From NCBI GenBank assembly GCA_943704495.1, contig CALSCR010003943.1, forward strand, positions 1-26,125: a stretch of DNA of 26,125 nt, in the 5' to 3' direction. Origin of the DNA: Pigoraptor chileana (Eukaryota; Opisthokonta; Filasterea). Of this stretch, positions 1 through 10,790 are shown in pieces. A model generated the notes under the pieces. It did not search any database and was not told where the DNA came from. It saw only the letters and a list, made by a program, of their open reading frames with translations. The translations under genes were made by a program, and so were the position numbers. How positions within the stretch are numbered: position 1 is the stretch's first letter; every line of letters starts with the position of its first letter.

Positions 1-143
1 CCCCTCCCCTCCCCCCTCTCCATCACACACACACACATACACATACACACACATACACACAAATACACACATACACACACACATACATACACAATATTAC
101 ACAATAACAATATGCACACGCAACACAATCATGTAAATTGCAG
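1..143 (+). repeat. Partial intron with C-rich tract and CA/CATACA simple repeat
   Basis: The window opens inside an intron of the acyl-CoA dehydrogenase gene. It begins with a C/T-rich run, followed by CA and CATACA repeats at about 24-94. The intron ends with an acceptor AG at 142-143, just before the first visible exon. The branch-point/acceptor stretch is short and not strongly pyrimidine-rich. Nothing coding is seen here. Confidence 0.85.
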
Positions 144-2066
144 CGATCTCCAGGGAGTGAAGACCACGGCGGTGCGCGATGGCGACCACTATGTGATCAA
201 CGGCCAGAAGACGTTCATCACCAACGGTGCAATGGCAGATTACGTCATCGTCGTGTGCAAGACGGATCCCGCACAGGGCGCCAAGGGCACCAGCCTCATC
301 ATGGTGGAGGCCGATCGCGAGGGATTCGCAAAGGGTGGGAGTGATGTGTGTGCGTGCGTGTTCATTTATAATGCCTAAATATGTCGCCGTTTGTATTGTC
401 ACAGTATGGGTGGTTGTATGTGCATCTCATATTTGCTATCTTTATTTTGGTGTGTGTGCTTATAAGAGGCTGCACAACTCGTGTGTGTGTGTATGAGTGC
501 GTCGCATCTTCATCTGACCCCCCCCCCCCTCCCCTTCCAATTGTCGTCTGCTTGCATCCACGCAGGCCGCAAGCTCAACAAGCTTGGCCTCAAAGCACAG
601 GACACGAGCGAGCTCTTCTTTGACAACGTCCGCGTCCCTGTCACCAACGTCATTGGAAAGGAAAACCGCGGATTTGTTTACCTCATGCAGGTGCGTGTGT
701 GTGCGTGCGTTTGTCTATATACATATGTGTGTGTGTGTGTCTGCGTGTGTCGTTTGTGTTTGTGGAGTTGCGGTCCTACAAGTTTGAAGTACGTATGTGC
801 CTTCATTCTTACTCACTCTCTCTTTCTTTCTTTCTTTCTCTCTCTCTCACTCTCTATTCCTCCGTGCCATTTGCATTGCTTGCTTGTCGAGCGCAGGAGC
901 TTGCCCAGGAGCGTCTTATTATTGCCATTCTTTCGCATTCTTCCTCGGAGGGTCTGTTTGAGACCACCCGCAAGTATGTTGCCGAGCGCAAGGTTTGTGC
1001 CATCCATGTTTCACTGCATAGCTTGGGTCTCCGATGGGCAATTTTTTGGTGTTGGATTTAGTTCTGTCTCTTTAAATTTTGGAACGGGAAAACACAGAAG
1101 TGGACGTTTGAAGATCTGATAGTCAAACAATGCGACCTCTCCCTTTCCTGATCCCACCACAACAACACCAACACATTTCTCTCTTAGCAATCTTGACGTT
1201 TTGTGGTGCATTCGAATTTACTTTGTGCGCTTAGAGACTGAAGGTCTCTCTCTTCTTTACTTGCGGAGTCCTTGGCACAGCGCCTACAGGCACTGACCTG
1301 AATCCTACCTTTCTCCTTCACGTGTTCCTCTCGCTTGCATGTGGAGTCCATGTTCATAGCGTAAGACACTGACTCTGAATTCTACATCTTTCTCTCGCTC
1401 TCTCTTTCTCTCTGGCAGGCTTTTGGTGCCTCGATCGACTCTTTCCAGGTCAACCGCTTCAAGCTTGCCGAGATGAAGACAGAACTTGTCGTCGGACGCA
1501 CGTTCCTCGATCGCTGCATTGACCTCCACAACCGCAAGGAGCTGGATGCCGCCGGTGCCGCCATGGTTAAGTACCACATCACTGAGGTCCAGGGCAAGAT
1601 CGCCGACCAATGCGTGCAGCTCCACGGAGGATACGGATACATGTGGTACGTATGGCTGCGTGTCCTTGTGTAATACACACACACATACTCGCCTCATTGT
1701 TTTGCCTGCTGGCGTCCCCCCCCCCACCCCTCCCCCGTTGTTCTTGTCTTTATTCAACGGCGGACCGCGTGATGTAGCACATACCACGCCTCATACGAAA
1801 CCTGTGAATGTATTCGCATTTTCGGGCACATCGTACATCTTAGACCGAGCGTCGAACCTTTGTCGTGATGTGTCACGTTTCTGATCCGTCCTTCACACAC
1901 TAACACCACACACACACACACAAACACATACACATCCCCCGTGCGTGATCACGTGACGCACAGGGAGTACGATGCCGCCCGCGTGTTTGCCGATGCACGT
2001 GTCCAGCGCATTTACGGAGGCACCAACGAAATCATGAAGGAGCTCATTGCCCGCACCATCTGCTAG
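144..2066 (+). CDS. ACADL: Long-chain acyl-CoA dehydrogenase, C-terminal five exons (5' partial)
   Basis: This is a flavin (FAD) enzyme of mitochondrial fatty-acid beta-oxidation that makes the trans-2-enoyl-CoA. Exons are 144-334, 566-690, 897-992, 1419-1645 and 1964-2066 (TAG). All joins keep frame (phase 2 in, then 1, 0, 0, 2). The first exon covers the middle beta domain (SDLQGVKTTAV, GQKTFITNG). The rest is the C-terminal helical domain (LKAQDTSELFF, VQLHGGYGYMWEY, IYGGTNEIMKELIAR). Two details favour long-chain over medium-chain type: ELAQERL in the third exon carries the glutamate (codon 909-911) used as base in LCAD and isovaleryl-CoA dehydrogenase, and the MCAD catalytic Glu position near the end is Gly (YGGT). 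The N-terminal half and any targeting peptide lie off the left edge. Introns begin with GT-rich repeats. Confidence 0.95.
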
Positions 2067-2836
2067 AGTGATCTTGGATAGCGGGATCGGAGTTTCTCTG
2101 ACACTCCACACTCTCTGTGTCGATTTCTTTCTACTTCTTGATGCTTTTTCCATGTGTATGAGGTGTGTGTGTGTGCTGTTGAAGATTGCACACATCTCGT
2201 TCATTGTGTTGTCGAGGGTTGAGTGTTATGGTGTGTTCTGCATAGGATGCGTGTGGAACCAGTGTGTTCAGACCGGCGCTCCATTTTAATATAAAATTGC
2301 GAGGATTCTATTCTGTCACTGACATGCCAAGTGCGTCATGTGCTTGTCCAAAGTGCCAACGATGCAACTGCAACGCCGTATTTGCAACGCCGTACCTGGC
2401 AGGATCTCTTCATCGACGTGGCGTGCACAGTCACGTCAGTATCACTGAAAAGGTACAATGGCGCTACGACCAAGGCTTGACAAGAGTGTTCTTCCATGAA
2501 TGACATTCGCCTGCACGCATCTGAATTGCGAGTGGGTGTGGATATTACTCACTGACAGAAGTGAATGACAACAGTCGAAACAATGTAAAGACTGAACAAA
2601 CGAAAACGGCACCGGTCAGATCAAAACGTCAAATCAGTCACCTTAAGTTTGATCACGAATATGGCAGCCTCCCTTCGAGTGCTGCAGTGCGTGCGTGCAG
2701 CACTTCAGTGATATGAACTGAGAACTGCAGACGCAACGCCGGTTGAATCCGACAAATCGCCCGCTTCTATAATATACGGAGCCGAGTTGAGTGGGCTAGC
2801 CTTGACAAGAAAGTCTTTTTTTGATCATAATCTCAG
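2067..2836. other. Intergenic spacer between two converging genes
   Basis: This spacer lies between the 3' ends of ACADL (+) and the FBXL4-like gene (-). It should hold both 3' untranslated regions. I see no clear AATAAA on either strand; AATATAAAA near 2288 is the nearest thing on the plus strand. An 11-base direct repeat (gcaacgccgta) sits at about 2370-2395, inside a small cysteine-rich open frame listed separately. No other gene is supported. Confidence 0.6.
2324..2503 (+). CDS. Small cysteine-rich open frame, doubtful
   Basis: A 59-residue frame runs from ATG 2324 to TGA 2503. Its N-terminus has a dense cluster, CACPKCQRCNC (residues 6-16), with the CxC and CxxC spacings seen in metallothionein-like metal-binding peptides. 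The remainder is not cysteine-rich and looks like no family I know. It lies about 260 bases past the ACADL stop, so it could be chance sequence in the 3' UTR. No splice sites, promoter or codon signal settle it. Confidence 0.2.
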   Translation: MPSASCACPKCQRCNCNAVFATPYLAGSLHRRGVHSHVSITEKVQWRYDQGLTRVFFHE

Positions 2837-5209
2837 TCATGAGTCAATCGACAGATCACTTGCATTCGACTTGATGTCTAGTGACGGATACGCACGCCTC
2901 CACAAGTCGACGTCGCTCCATTCGATCCGCGGACAGAAAGTGACGTCCAAGAGAGCCAGGTTTATACACCGACTGAGTATTTCACCAACGGCCTGCAATA
3001 ACGGTCATATAACGCATCCGAACAAAACAACACACAGTCACGTCAGCATAATGAGCATGGTAATGACCACACTGCCCGCGTGGGACACGCATCAGTTCAG
3101 CATAGGGCATGAAGACGGGAAGTAACACACGCAAAGTAACACAGACACGCACCCCTGCATCCACTGGCGTTTCAGACACGTCCAGCTGCACCAAGTGACT
3201 GCAATTGACAAGCGGGGCAATGTCTGCAGATAGCGTCCGGATAATACCGGCCAGGCACAGCCGGCGGAGATGATGGCACTGTGCCGTCACGGCTGAGATA
3301 CCGCCCCGTCCTGTTATGATTAACTCCCTGCAGCAATTGTTGAACAAGAAATGAGACGCAAGCATTGGATTGTTTCGACTACGGGAGATGGCGGTTTTAT
3401 GCACACAAACTACATGCTCCGCAATGCAACACGATTGAGTTGCATAATAAAAGGGTGGCGTAAAGATCTTCAACGCCGATAAGAGCTAAGAGTGAGGCCG
3501 AATGTAAGAGGGGAAGCTGTGGTACGCATCGCATGCATGCCCACTCACGACATACGACGTACCCATAGCCTATATCCAGCTCTTCGAGCAGAGGGCAGCG
3601 GGCCCCGAGATCCATAAGAGCAAAGTCGTGGAGGCCTCTGCAACGCGACACACACAGCGAGCGCATGTTGCTGCAATGTCCGGCAATGACCTTTTCAAGT
3701 GCAATCGGCGTTGACAGAGAAGAGACTGTATCATTAGTTCATGACCATAGCATTGTAAACAGAGTGAAGCGTGGCATTTTTAGTTTGCTTAGTCTTCCGA
3801 CGTGTCAATTGAATGGAACCTGAAGGCACAACAAAGGTCAAAAAGCATGGAAGCGCACGTGACCATCATTCCATTTTACAAACAGCGGGCGTGGCACATG
3901 ACTCCAAGCACTCAACTTCTGAAAGTCTGAAACCTGCATCATTTGACAACAGCATATACGCACACGCACTCGCATGGATGCACACAAAAACGGCATAACG
4001 CACCATTACAAGGCGTGTCGTGTCCTGGAGTGCATCGGATTGACCAACGTTTAAGTGCGACAGCTGCGACATTCCCCTCGCGAGATGAACGAGAACAACA
4101 GTCGACACACAAGTGTCAAACAAGTTCATTCGCCGCAGGTTGAGGCTATCGAGGGCCGCAAATGCATTCGGGGCAACGGCCGGCCATCGCGCACCCTGCA
4201 GGTCGATGTCCTCCACATGTGGACAACACACCGCGACCGTCTTTTTTGTGTCACATATTTGCAGAGCGAATGGTGGGGAGTTTCGTAGTTGCGGTGCAAA
4301 TTGTCAGCCAAAACAGGGGCGATTTGAAGCCGCTGAAATATTGATGAAGGCAAAATCTGATGACTGTGCTGCATGTGCCCACACAAGACTCGCAGAACAA
4401 TGGCCACGGTGAATGGTTCACAAGAGCCTGTTGGAATGCACTATCACATGCATCGTGACACGACCACGCAGTCGCCTGTGTTTCAAAGAACAATATTGGC
4501 CGAAAGAGTAGTTTGGGCACCGACATACACACAACAGCACAGGGCACACAGACCCACCAAAATAGCATCCGTCGTCAAAAACGGGCAATTAGCCAGCCTC
4601 AGCGTGCGCAGAGTTCTCCCAATGCGGCCCATTGCACTCGCAAAGGATGCCTCCGACACAGAACACCATGACAGGGACATGCGAGCGACACTCCCGCCGC
4701 ACAAACGCGATTCCACTATGCGCGCAAGAGCATCGTCGCCGACGCCGACTGAAAACGGCTGCAGGTCGACATCGCTCCACCATCTCGGATCATATGCCAA
4801 GGCCCTCATGAACTTGCACACGGACGCCAATCGGCACATGTCGCGGTGGTCCAAATACAGGAAGACGTGGAGAGCAATCTCGACAGGTAGATCGGCGAAC
4901 GAGAGAATTCCTGGGTTTGAGACGATGTTCGCTCGACGGCGTGCGGCTCGTTCCGATTGAAGCCTCTGTGATGGTGTGTACGGGTCGTCCATGGTGCCAC
5001 GAAGTTCGATGGCGTCGATTGCTTATGTCCCCAAGGGAGTTTAAGAGCGAAAAATACAAAAGCTCACGTCAGAGAAATTTTAACAAATGAAATGAAAAAC
5101 AATAGCAATTTCGTTACAGCTCGAAGTAACAGCCGATACAGCTCATTTGCAAATCAACGCAAACGCATGCTGACGGTCAGATCCAGTGCAACCACCCACA
5201 CACCCACAT

Positions 5210-5254
<45 letters not shown>

Positions 5255-6378
5255 AATATATATACGCCGCAATCCAGGGGCTCACCAGGATGGTAGTGGC
5301 ATCCGGCCGCATTAAACTCAACCCGCAAGAGTTTCGATGGAAACCGCGCCTTTTTCAGTTTGAGAGTCAGCTTTCTCGCGGCTTCAAATGCGTCTGCGCC
5401 TGTCAAGCTACTGTCGCCCTCCCACAGGACCTGCCATTGGGTGTGAGCGTCTTCCATGCTGCTCTCCGACGTATCTGGCGGACTTCGTTTATCGGCGATG
5501 GCAATGATACGCGACACGGCACCAGGGTTGAATGTCTCGTAGACAACGACTTCGATCGGATAGACAGATACATCAAACTCAATGTCCACATAATCGTGGG
5601 ATGCAAACGAGTGCGGACGATGCGAGAGTGGCGGCGGCGCTGACGGCGATGTGCGCCACCACGAGCCGTACGTCCGCTGTTCAGGGGAGTGTGCGGATCA
5701 ACAAATGCCAACACACTTAGCGCGCTGTGGATGAAGTGATGCAGCCATCATCAACCATCAATCATCCGTCATAGACGTTGTCGATTAAGTGATGCATCCA
5801 TCATCAATCAAAGTGACTTCGCCACTCGCCCAATAATAGATGGATCGAGATATTGCAGCTGGCATTGGGGATGATGATGTAAGAATAATCATATCACTCA
5901 CGAGAGAGAGAGAACTAAGTATATTCGAAACGTACCAGCTTCAGAGTGTCAGTGCGATCGCCGTAGTGAGGATAGACAGTGGGCAATCCAACTATATGTC
6001 GCATTCCATACCTGCCAAGAAGAGTGGGGGATGTAAACTCAGCTGCTTACTTTGCATGACCAAAAAGTATACGCATACACATCTGGAAGATTACGTCCAT
6101 ATGCAGTTTGGGAGCACAACCATCACTCACGCATTCTTTCCATACTGTGTTGAGCATCCAACAGCCCGCTTCACCCATTGCGAAAAGACATGATGCGACT
6201 CAGAGGCACATACGACGGCATCCTCAGAGGCGTCCTCGTCACCAAGCCCCTCGAATCCACCTGCCAGTGTGTCGCTGGGGGCATCCACTTGCACACGCTG
6301 GATGCCACTCAAACTGTCGCGACCCACAATATACCGGAAAGCAGCTGCCAAATAGCCCAGTGCTGTGGATGACGACAT
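2837..6378 (-). CDS. FBXL4: F-box/leucine-rich-repeat protein 4 orthologue, complete
   Basis: FBXL4 is the substrate receptor of a mitochondrial SCF ubiquitin ligase that restrains mitophagy through BNIP3/NIX. Exons read 6378-6131, 6011-5936, 5676-5286, 5021-4558, 4240-4010, 3690-3563, 3327-3153 and 2992-2837 (TGA), giving 622 residues against about 621 in human. The N-terminus (MSSSTALGYLAAAFRY) lacks acidic residues and could target mitochondria. A discoidin-like region follows at about 83-245 (RTYGSWW, DYVDIEFD, YETFNPGAVSRI). The F-box is at about 280-325 (DLPVEIALHVFLYLDHRDMC). LRRs run to the end (CPLLEELDIG, LDVSETPV, LALLDVTFCPRI). An extra phase-compatible 54-base microexon at 3467-3414 would restore one LRR and give 640 residues. 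Several acceptors are purine-rich (AAAAG) rather than pyrimidine-rich. Other ATGs, such as 4992, are internal. Confidence 0.92.
5196..5265. repeat. (CA)n(TA)n microsatellite in an FBXL4 intron
   Basis: About 35 bases of CA-rich repeat run into about 35 bases of TA repeat, inside the intron between FBXL4 exons 3 and 4 (5285-5022). Read on the gene's own strand it is TA then GT, close behind the GTGAGC donor at 5285. It can be read through in one frame, giving a meaningless IYIYI/VCVCV peptide that is not part of the protein. Confidence 0.95.
5739..5812. repeat. Imperfect 20-base direct repeat in an FBXL4 intron
   Basis: The block aagtgatgcaNccatcatca occurs twice about 55 bases apart (near 5735 and 5788) in the intron between FBXL4 exons 2 and 3. 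ATCA/ATCC words are enriched between the copies. It looks like a local tandem duplication that has drifted. No function is visible. Confidence 0.6.
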
Positions 6379-6804
6379 TGCGATTGCCAGCTGCTCGTCT
6401 GTTGCAAATGGGCGAATGGATGGGTGCTATTCAACGACATCAAACTTCACCGACACATAATATAAGCGGTAGCGAACTGAATCGTCCGGACTCCCCAGTC
6501 CTTCACAGTAAGGCTGTTTTCGGAGACGTTTGTATTAGGGATGTCGTAGACAAGTGTACTAGGGTTGCTATTAGTTGCGTTTGTTAGTTGGGTTTGTTAC
6601 AACTGAATCGAAGCCGGTCCGTTCCGCGATTCATACTGAATGCCGCCGGTGTCACTGAAAATAATGCAATTCCTGCCGCATCCTGCACCGGCACGCCGGC
6701 CCCGACGCGTCCCACGCCACTGAAAGCAGAGATACCAGCTCAGAGCTATACATCTGAAAAAACAGAGTCCCGTGGTGAATTGGACAGATGCAACGGTTTT
6801 CAGG
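6379..6804. promoter_or_regulatory. Divergent intergenic spacer, probable shared promoter region
   Basis: This 426-base spacer separates the start codons of the FBXL4-like gene (-) and the SET-domain gene (+). Both 5' UTRs and promoters must fit here unless further 5' exons exist. No clear TATA box or CCAAT element stands out. The part nearest the SET gene (about 6640-6800) is GC-richer than the rest. Its call as a bidirectional promoter rests on position only. Confidence 0.45.
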
Positions 6805-7352
6805 ATGGCGGCGAAGCTGAAGCCGGGTGTGCGCCTCGCTGCAGTTGTGTGCACAGGTGCGGTTTCAAAGAGTGTTGATGGTTGACCACATGCAGTGCAG
6901 TGACATACAGGGGATGCACTGTTTTTTTGCCTTGACACAGTGAGTCCTTGTGGTTATGTCTTTAGTCATCCTCGAATCCTGAACCTGTCGTCTCGCGTCG
7001 CTGCATCCTGACTTTCCACCCTTTTTCATTTGCCTCAGCATTGCTGTATTTAGCATTGTTGCTGCCATGTACACGTGCATCCGTTGCTTTTCCACGCAAC
7101 GCACAAAAGCGCGCATTTTTCGCATGGATGGATGACTTTAAAGTGCTCGATGACGGCATCGCGCTCTCCGAATCACCCCACACGGACGATGGGAACTCCA
7201 AGAGCGCCCGGATAGAGGTCTCGTATCGTTTTCTCCATGCATGTCCTTATTGTTTGTGGGTTCAAAACAGCGAACCAACCACTTGTCTCTCTCTCTCTCT
7301 CTTTTGGAGTCCATGGGCACTGCGCCTAAGACACTGACTTGAATCCACATCC

Positions 7353-7419
<67 letters not shown>

Positions 7420-10400
7420 TCTCATTCCCTGAGGGCATCACTTGTTTTACACAGGAGGCGTGATTGCTGACGACCATGTCAACTTACACTCCTGTGTGTA
7501 GTATCATATCACCTCAACCCTCCCGTGTGTGTAACTTACCCGTTCACCCACTGAATCCCTTCACCTACGTTGGCAGGACTTTGGTGTGTTTGCCTCTGAC
7601 ACGCTCACTCCGGGAACTGTCATAATGAAGGTTCCTAGCTCAGCATACTTCATGGCTGACAACCTCAAAGGTACATGCCTGGTTTGTCTGGTGGCGTGCA
7701 TGTGCGGGGGTGCCTATGGTGGTGTGTGTATACGCGTGGGTGTGTCTGTGGTGGCATGCATGTGTGGGGGCGCTTATGTGGTATGTGTATACACGTGGGT
7801 GTCTGTGGCGGCGTGCATGTGCGGGGGGTGCCTTTGTAGTGTGCATATACAAGTGGGTGTGTCTGTGGTGATGTGAGTGTGCGGGGGCGTCTCATTACCC
7901 GAATGGTACGAGTTTATGAATGCAAGCAACATGTACACACGTGCTCAATGCTGTTTCTTGTGTCTCATCTGAACATACCATCCCTGCGATCTACGAACCA
8001 CTTCTCGCGGTCGTCCAGACACCACGTGCGGCCGCATGGTCTCCAATACTAATGTTGAGGAGGTTGCTACTCTAACCCTTTACTTTCTCTGCGAATCAAG
8101 GAATGCATCATCGCGATGGCGCCCGTGGCTGGGTACGTCTGTGTGCATATAGCTGCTCCCGACTACTCTCTTTGGGCGACTGCATGAGTGCGTGTTCTTA
8201 GTATGCGAAATTGCCCTGAAACTGATATGGGCAAGTCAGTATGCATGTCTTATATGAAATCGGGCATCGCCATATCCCCAACGACTTTAAACTTGAGTGT
8301 GTGTGTATGTGTGTGTGTGTGTTTATTGTGCGCGACTGAATTAATATGACACTCAATTTCTATGCATATCACGTGGGCAACCGTCTAACTTATTGGTTCG
8401 CCAGATTTCATGCCGAGACGCGTGCGCACTGCATTGAAATGGCCGCAGTCGGAGTTTCAGGAATTTCCGCTGGCCAGTGAGTGATGCTGCGAATTGAGTT
8501 GCTTTGGCGTGTTTGCGACAATTTTTGTTGCCTTGTGCTGACAAATAGGATGTCACAGGCACATAACATATATATGTTTGTGTGCATGTGGTTCCGTGCG
8601 TAAATGGCATCTCTGAGGGTATCCGTCATTTGAGACAAGCCACTCCGCAAATTCATGCGCCACGTTACCCACACTGCAACATTTGCTCGGTCAACACATC
8701 AAATGAACCCATTATGTACACAAGAGAGGGTCAGACAGACAATTCAACGAATTGAAGACGCCTATGCTGAACTTCCCGCGCGATTGAAGAAGGTGGGATT
8801 GGCTCACTTGTATCTCTGTGTTGCAACGCTGATGAGGGGAGGCATTAAACCACCGTATATATGTTTAGGGCGTTTACAACGGCAAACTGTTCGTGAATAC
8901 GCACGCACACATACGCATACACGCACCGCACATGCACACGCATACACACGCACACGCACACGCATATAGCTATGCGGTCGGTCAGGCTCGCTTACTGTGG
9001 GCGAATTCGAGGACGCGTATGCCGTTGTTCTGTCGCGCATCTTCCGTGTCGTCACTGTGACGCTCAACGGCGAACAGCGCTTGACACCGGCAATGGTCCC
9101 TCTTGTGGATATGATCAATCACGGCGATGGCGATGACGTGGGTCCCTTTCTATGCACACGTGTGAAGTGTTTTATCATCCGCGGGGGAGGGGGCGAGGGG
9201 GGGGAATTCGTCGTGGCATATATGTTTTCTACTAACGGCTGCTTATTTGATCTCACTTTCATTCCCTCTGATCGATGTCCTTGCACGCGCGGATGTTGGG
9301 GTCATTTCAGCATGCGACGTTTCGCATGGGGCATTACAATGATGGAACGAGTGCATTCGTGGTGCAAGTGACAAGATCGTATGTTGCAGGAGAGGAGGTG
9401 TGTGCTCTACCATGTTTCTCTTCTTCGAAGTCGGCTATGCGCCTACGGGCCTAACGTGGGCAGCACTATTCCTTATCGCTTCTCGTTTCTGTCGTCATCG
9501 CTGTAACGTCAGATAATTCACAATATATGTCTCACAAACGCAATCACAATAACACCCGCTCCCAATCCATGCGCTATTCTCGGTGTTATCTATGCAGATT
9601 CTGACCACGTACGGACTCACATCAAACGACGACCTGCTGCTCCATTACGGGTTTCAAATTGTAGACAATCCCAACAATCTTCACAGATTTTCAATTCCGC
9701 CACCACCACGGCCCACCCCCCTGCAGAGCAGGCTACTCCAGGCGGCTGGTATTGGGTGGGTGTCCGGTGATCTTGGCATGAGATCGCCCATCGGTAGCCT
9801 GAAAGCTCTCACGTCTGCGCTGTTCGGCAAATGTGCTGTGATGGACCGACAAGAGATAAATGGTCTCTATGTTGTTTTGTACATCCATATGTTTTGCTCT
9901 GTATCGTTGTTAAACATCGCTTTGTCTGCCAATCCTTCTGTTCTGTGTCGTGCGACGTACAATTTTTTTCCCTTTTGCATCAGACTTGCCCACGAGTTCC
10001 GCATTCATCCGGGTGGCTGCCCCCTAAACGCATCCCTCGTCTTCTACGCGTCGCTAATGGCAACCGTCGTAGAGGATCCCGCTGCGGCAAAGCTTCTCGC
10101 GTCCACTCTTTCATTCATTGCCGAAAGCGGGCGTGCCATGACTTCGCTGGACATTCCTTGTCGGCGGATAACACTCGAGTATCTCTTCACGCTCTTCCGG
10201 CAGTTTATTGGGAGGGGATTTCAAACAAGCATTGACGTAGGTCTATCTCCAATCCGTGAATTGTTACAATCCGCTTTTTAACCAAATATTTTAACGATTA
10301 CTAAGTGGAAAAAACGAATCGCTTGCACTCTAATGATCGAGTACTTTCCTGTCGCCTTGTTTATTGTCCAACCAGTTGCATTCACTATTAATTTATTTAT

Positions 10401-10790
10401 TTTACACCCGCCGTTCATTTTCGGACGTCGGCACTGCACTCATTATTTTCTGTGCTGCATCTGTTATTCAATCTCTTCTGCATAAATTGTCTCTTCATTT
10501 GACAGGACGATCGGCAAACCGTGACAGCATATGGTCTGCGAACACCGGAGGGTGCTCTGGCGCAATACCACATGGACCAGAAGGGGCTGATCATCAACGC
10601 AATGGGATTCGTCGAGTATGCCCTCGCACTGTTAAACGAAGCGGGGGCGGAGTCGGAACAGCGCCGGTTAACATTCCAGGATGTGTGCGACAGGCAAGGT
10701 GGACGCCGGACACCCAGTGCGATCGACTACGACTACAGTGCGCGCATACACTCCGCGGCGTCAGGGACACGCGCCACAGACGACTTGTAA
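6805..10790 (+). CDS. SET-domain lysine methyltransferase (RuBisCO-LSMT/SETD type) with putative signal peptide
   Basis: This is a probable S-adenosylmethionine-dependent protein-lysine methyltransferase. Exons are 6805-6856, 7054-7217, 7577-7670, 8725-8892, 8986-9137, 9311-9397, 9598-9755, 9984-10236 and 10506-10790 (TAA), for 470 residues with phases consistent at every join. The SET part (about 45-250) has [38 protein letters not shown], the DMINH motif (201-205), and [23 protein letters not shown] with the C-terminal YG. The rest matches the Rubis-subs-bind helical domain ([36 protein letters not shown]). Exon 1 and the start of exon 2 give a lysine-bearing, strongly hydrophobic N-terminus ([19 protein letters not shown]), like a signal or organelle-targeting peptide. 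The first two joins are the least certain. Exon 1 has a good ATG context (aggATGG). Substrate unknown. Confidence 0.85.
7351..7423. repeat. (CT)n microsatellite in the second SET-gene intron
   Basis: About 70 bases of nearly pure CT repeat occupy the intron at 7218-7576. A shorter CT run sits near 7285-7303. On the sense strand it is pyrimidine-only, but it ends about 150 bases before the acceptor AG at 7575-7576, so it is not the polypyrimidine tract itself. Confidence 0.95.
7689..7890. repeat. GT-rich minisatellite, about 58-base unit, 3.4 copies
   Basis: The intron at 7671-8724 of the SET gene starts with a tandem repeat. Each unit has the order gtggcgtgcatgtgcggggg, a TGCCTATG-like middle, then GTGTATACRCGTGGGTGTGTCT. 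Three full units and a partial fourth can be aligned, differing by substitutions and small indels. The array begins about 20 bases after the donor at 7671. The rest of this 1054-base intron, including a GT run at about 8296-8323, shows no exon that I can support. Confidence 0.85.
8899..8966. repeat. CGCACA/CATACA simple repeat in a SET-gene intron
   Basis: An imperfect repeat of CA with interspersed G and T (cgcacacgcata words) fills most of the short intron 8893-8985. It ends about 20 bases before the acceptor AG at 8984-8985. Confidence 0.9.

Noticed and set aside
4558-4992. A shorter F-box gene starting at the ATG at 4992
   Set aside because: The exon begins upstream at 5021, and the preceding exons encode the discoidin-like N-terminus of FBXL4 in matching phase.
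7138-7477. Minus-strand frames encoding Arg-Glu repeats
   Set aside because: They come from the CT microsatellite in a SET-gene intron, and the SET exon lies on the opposite strand.
7640-7895. His/Pro/Thr-rich minus-strand frames with repeating PRTCTPPQT units
   Set aside because: They are the reverse reading of the GT-rich intronic minisatellite. The repeated peptide is a by-product of the tandem DNA repeat.
9583-10281. A single 232-codon frame through the SET gene's C-terminal part
   Set aside because: It reads through a real intron (9756-9983). Splicing GG|GTGGGT to CAG|A restores the helical-domain sequence, and the read-through stretch does not fit the family.
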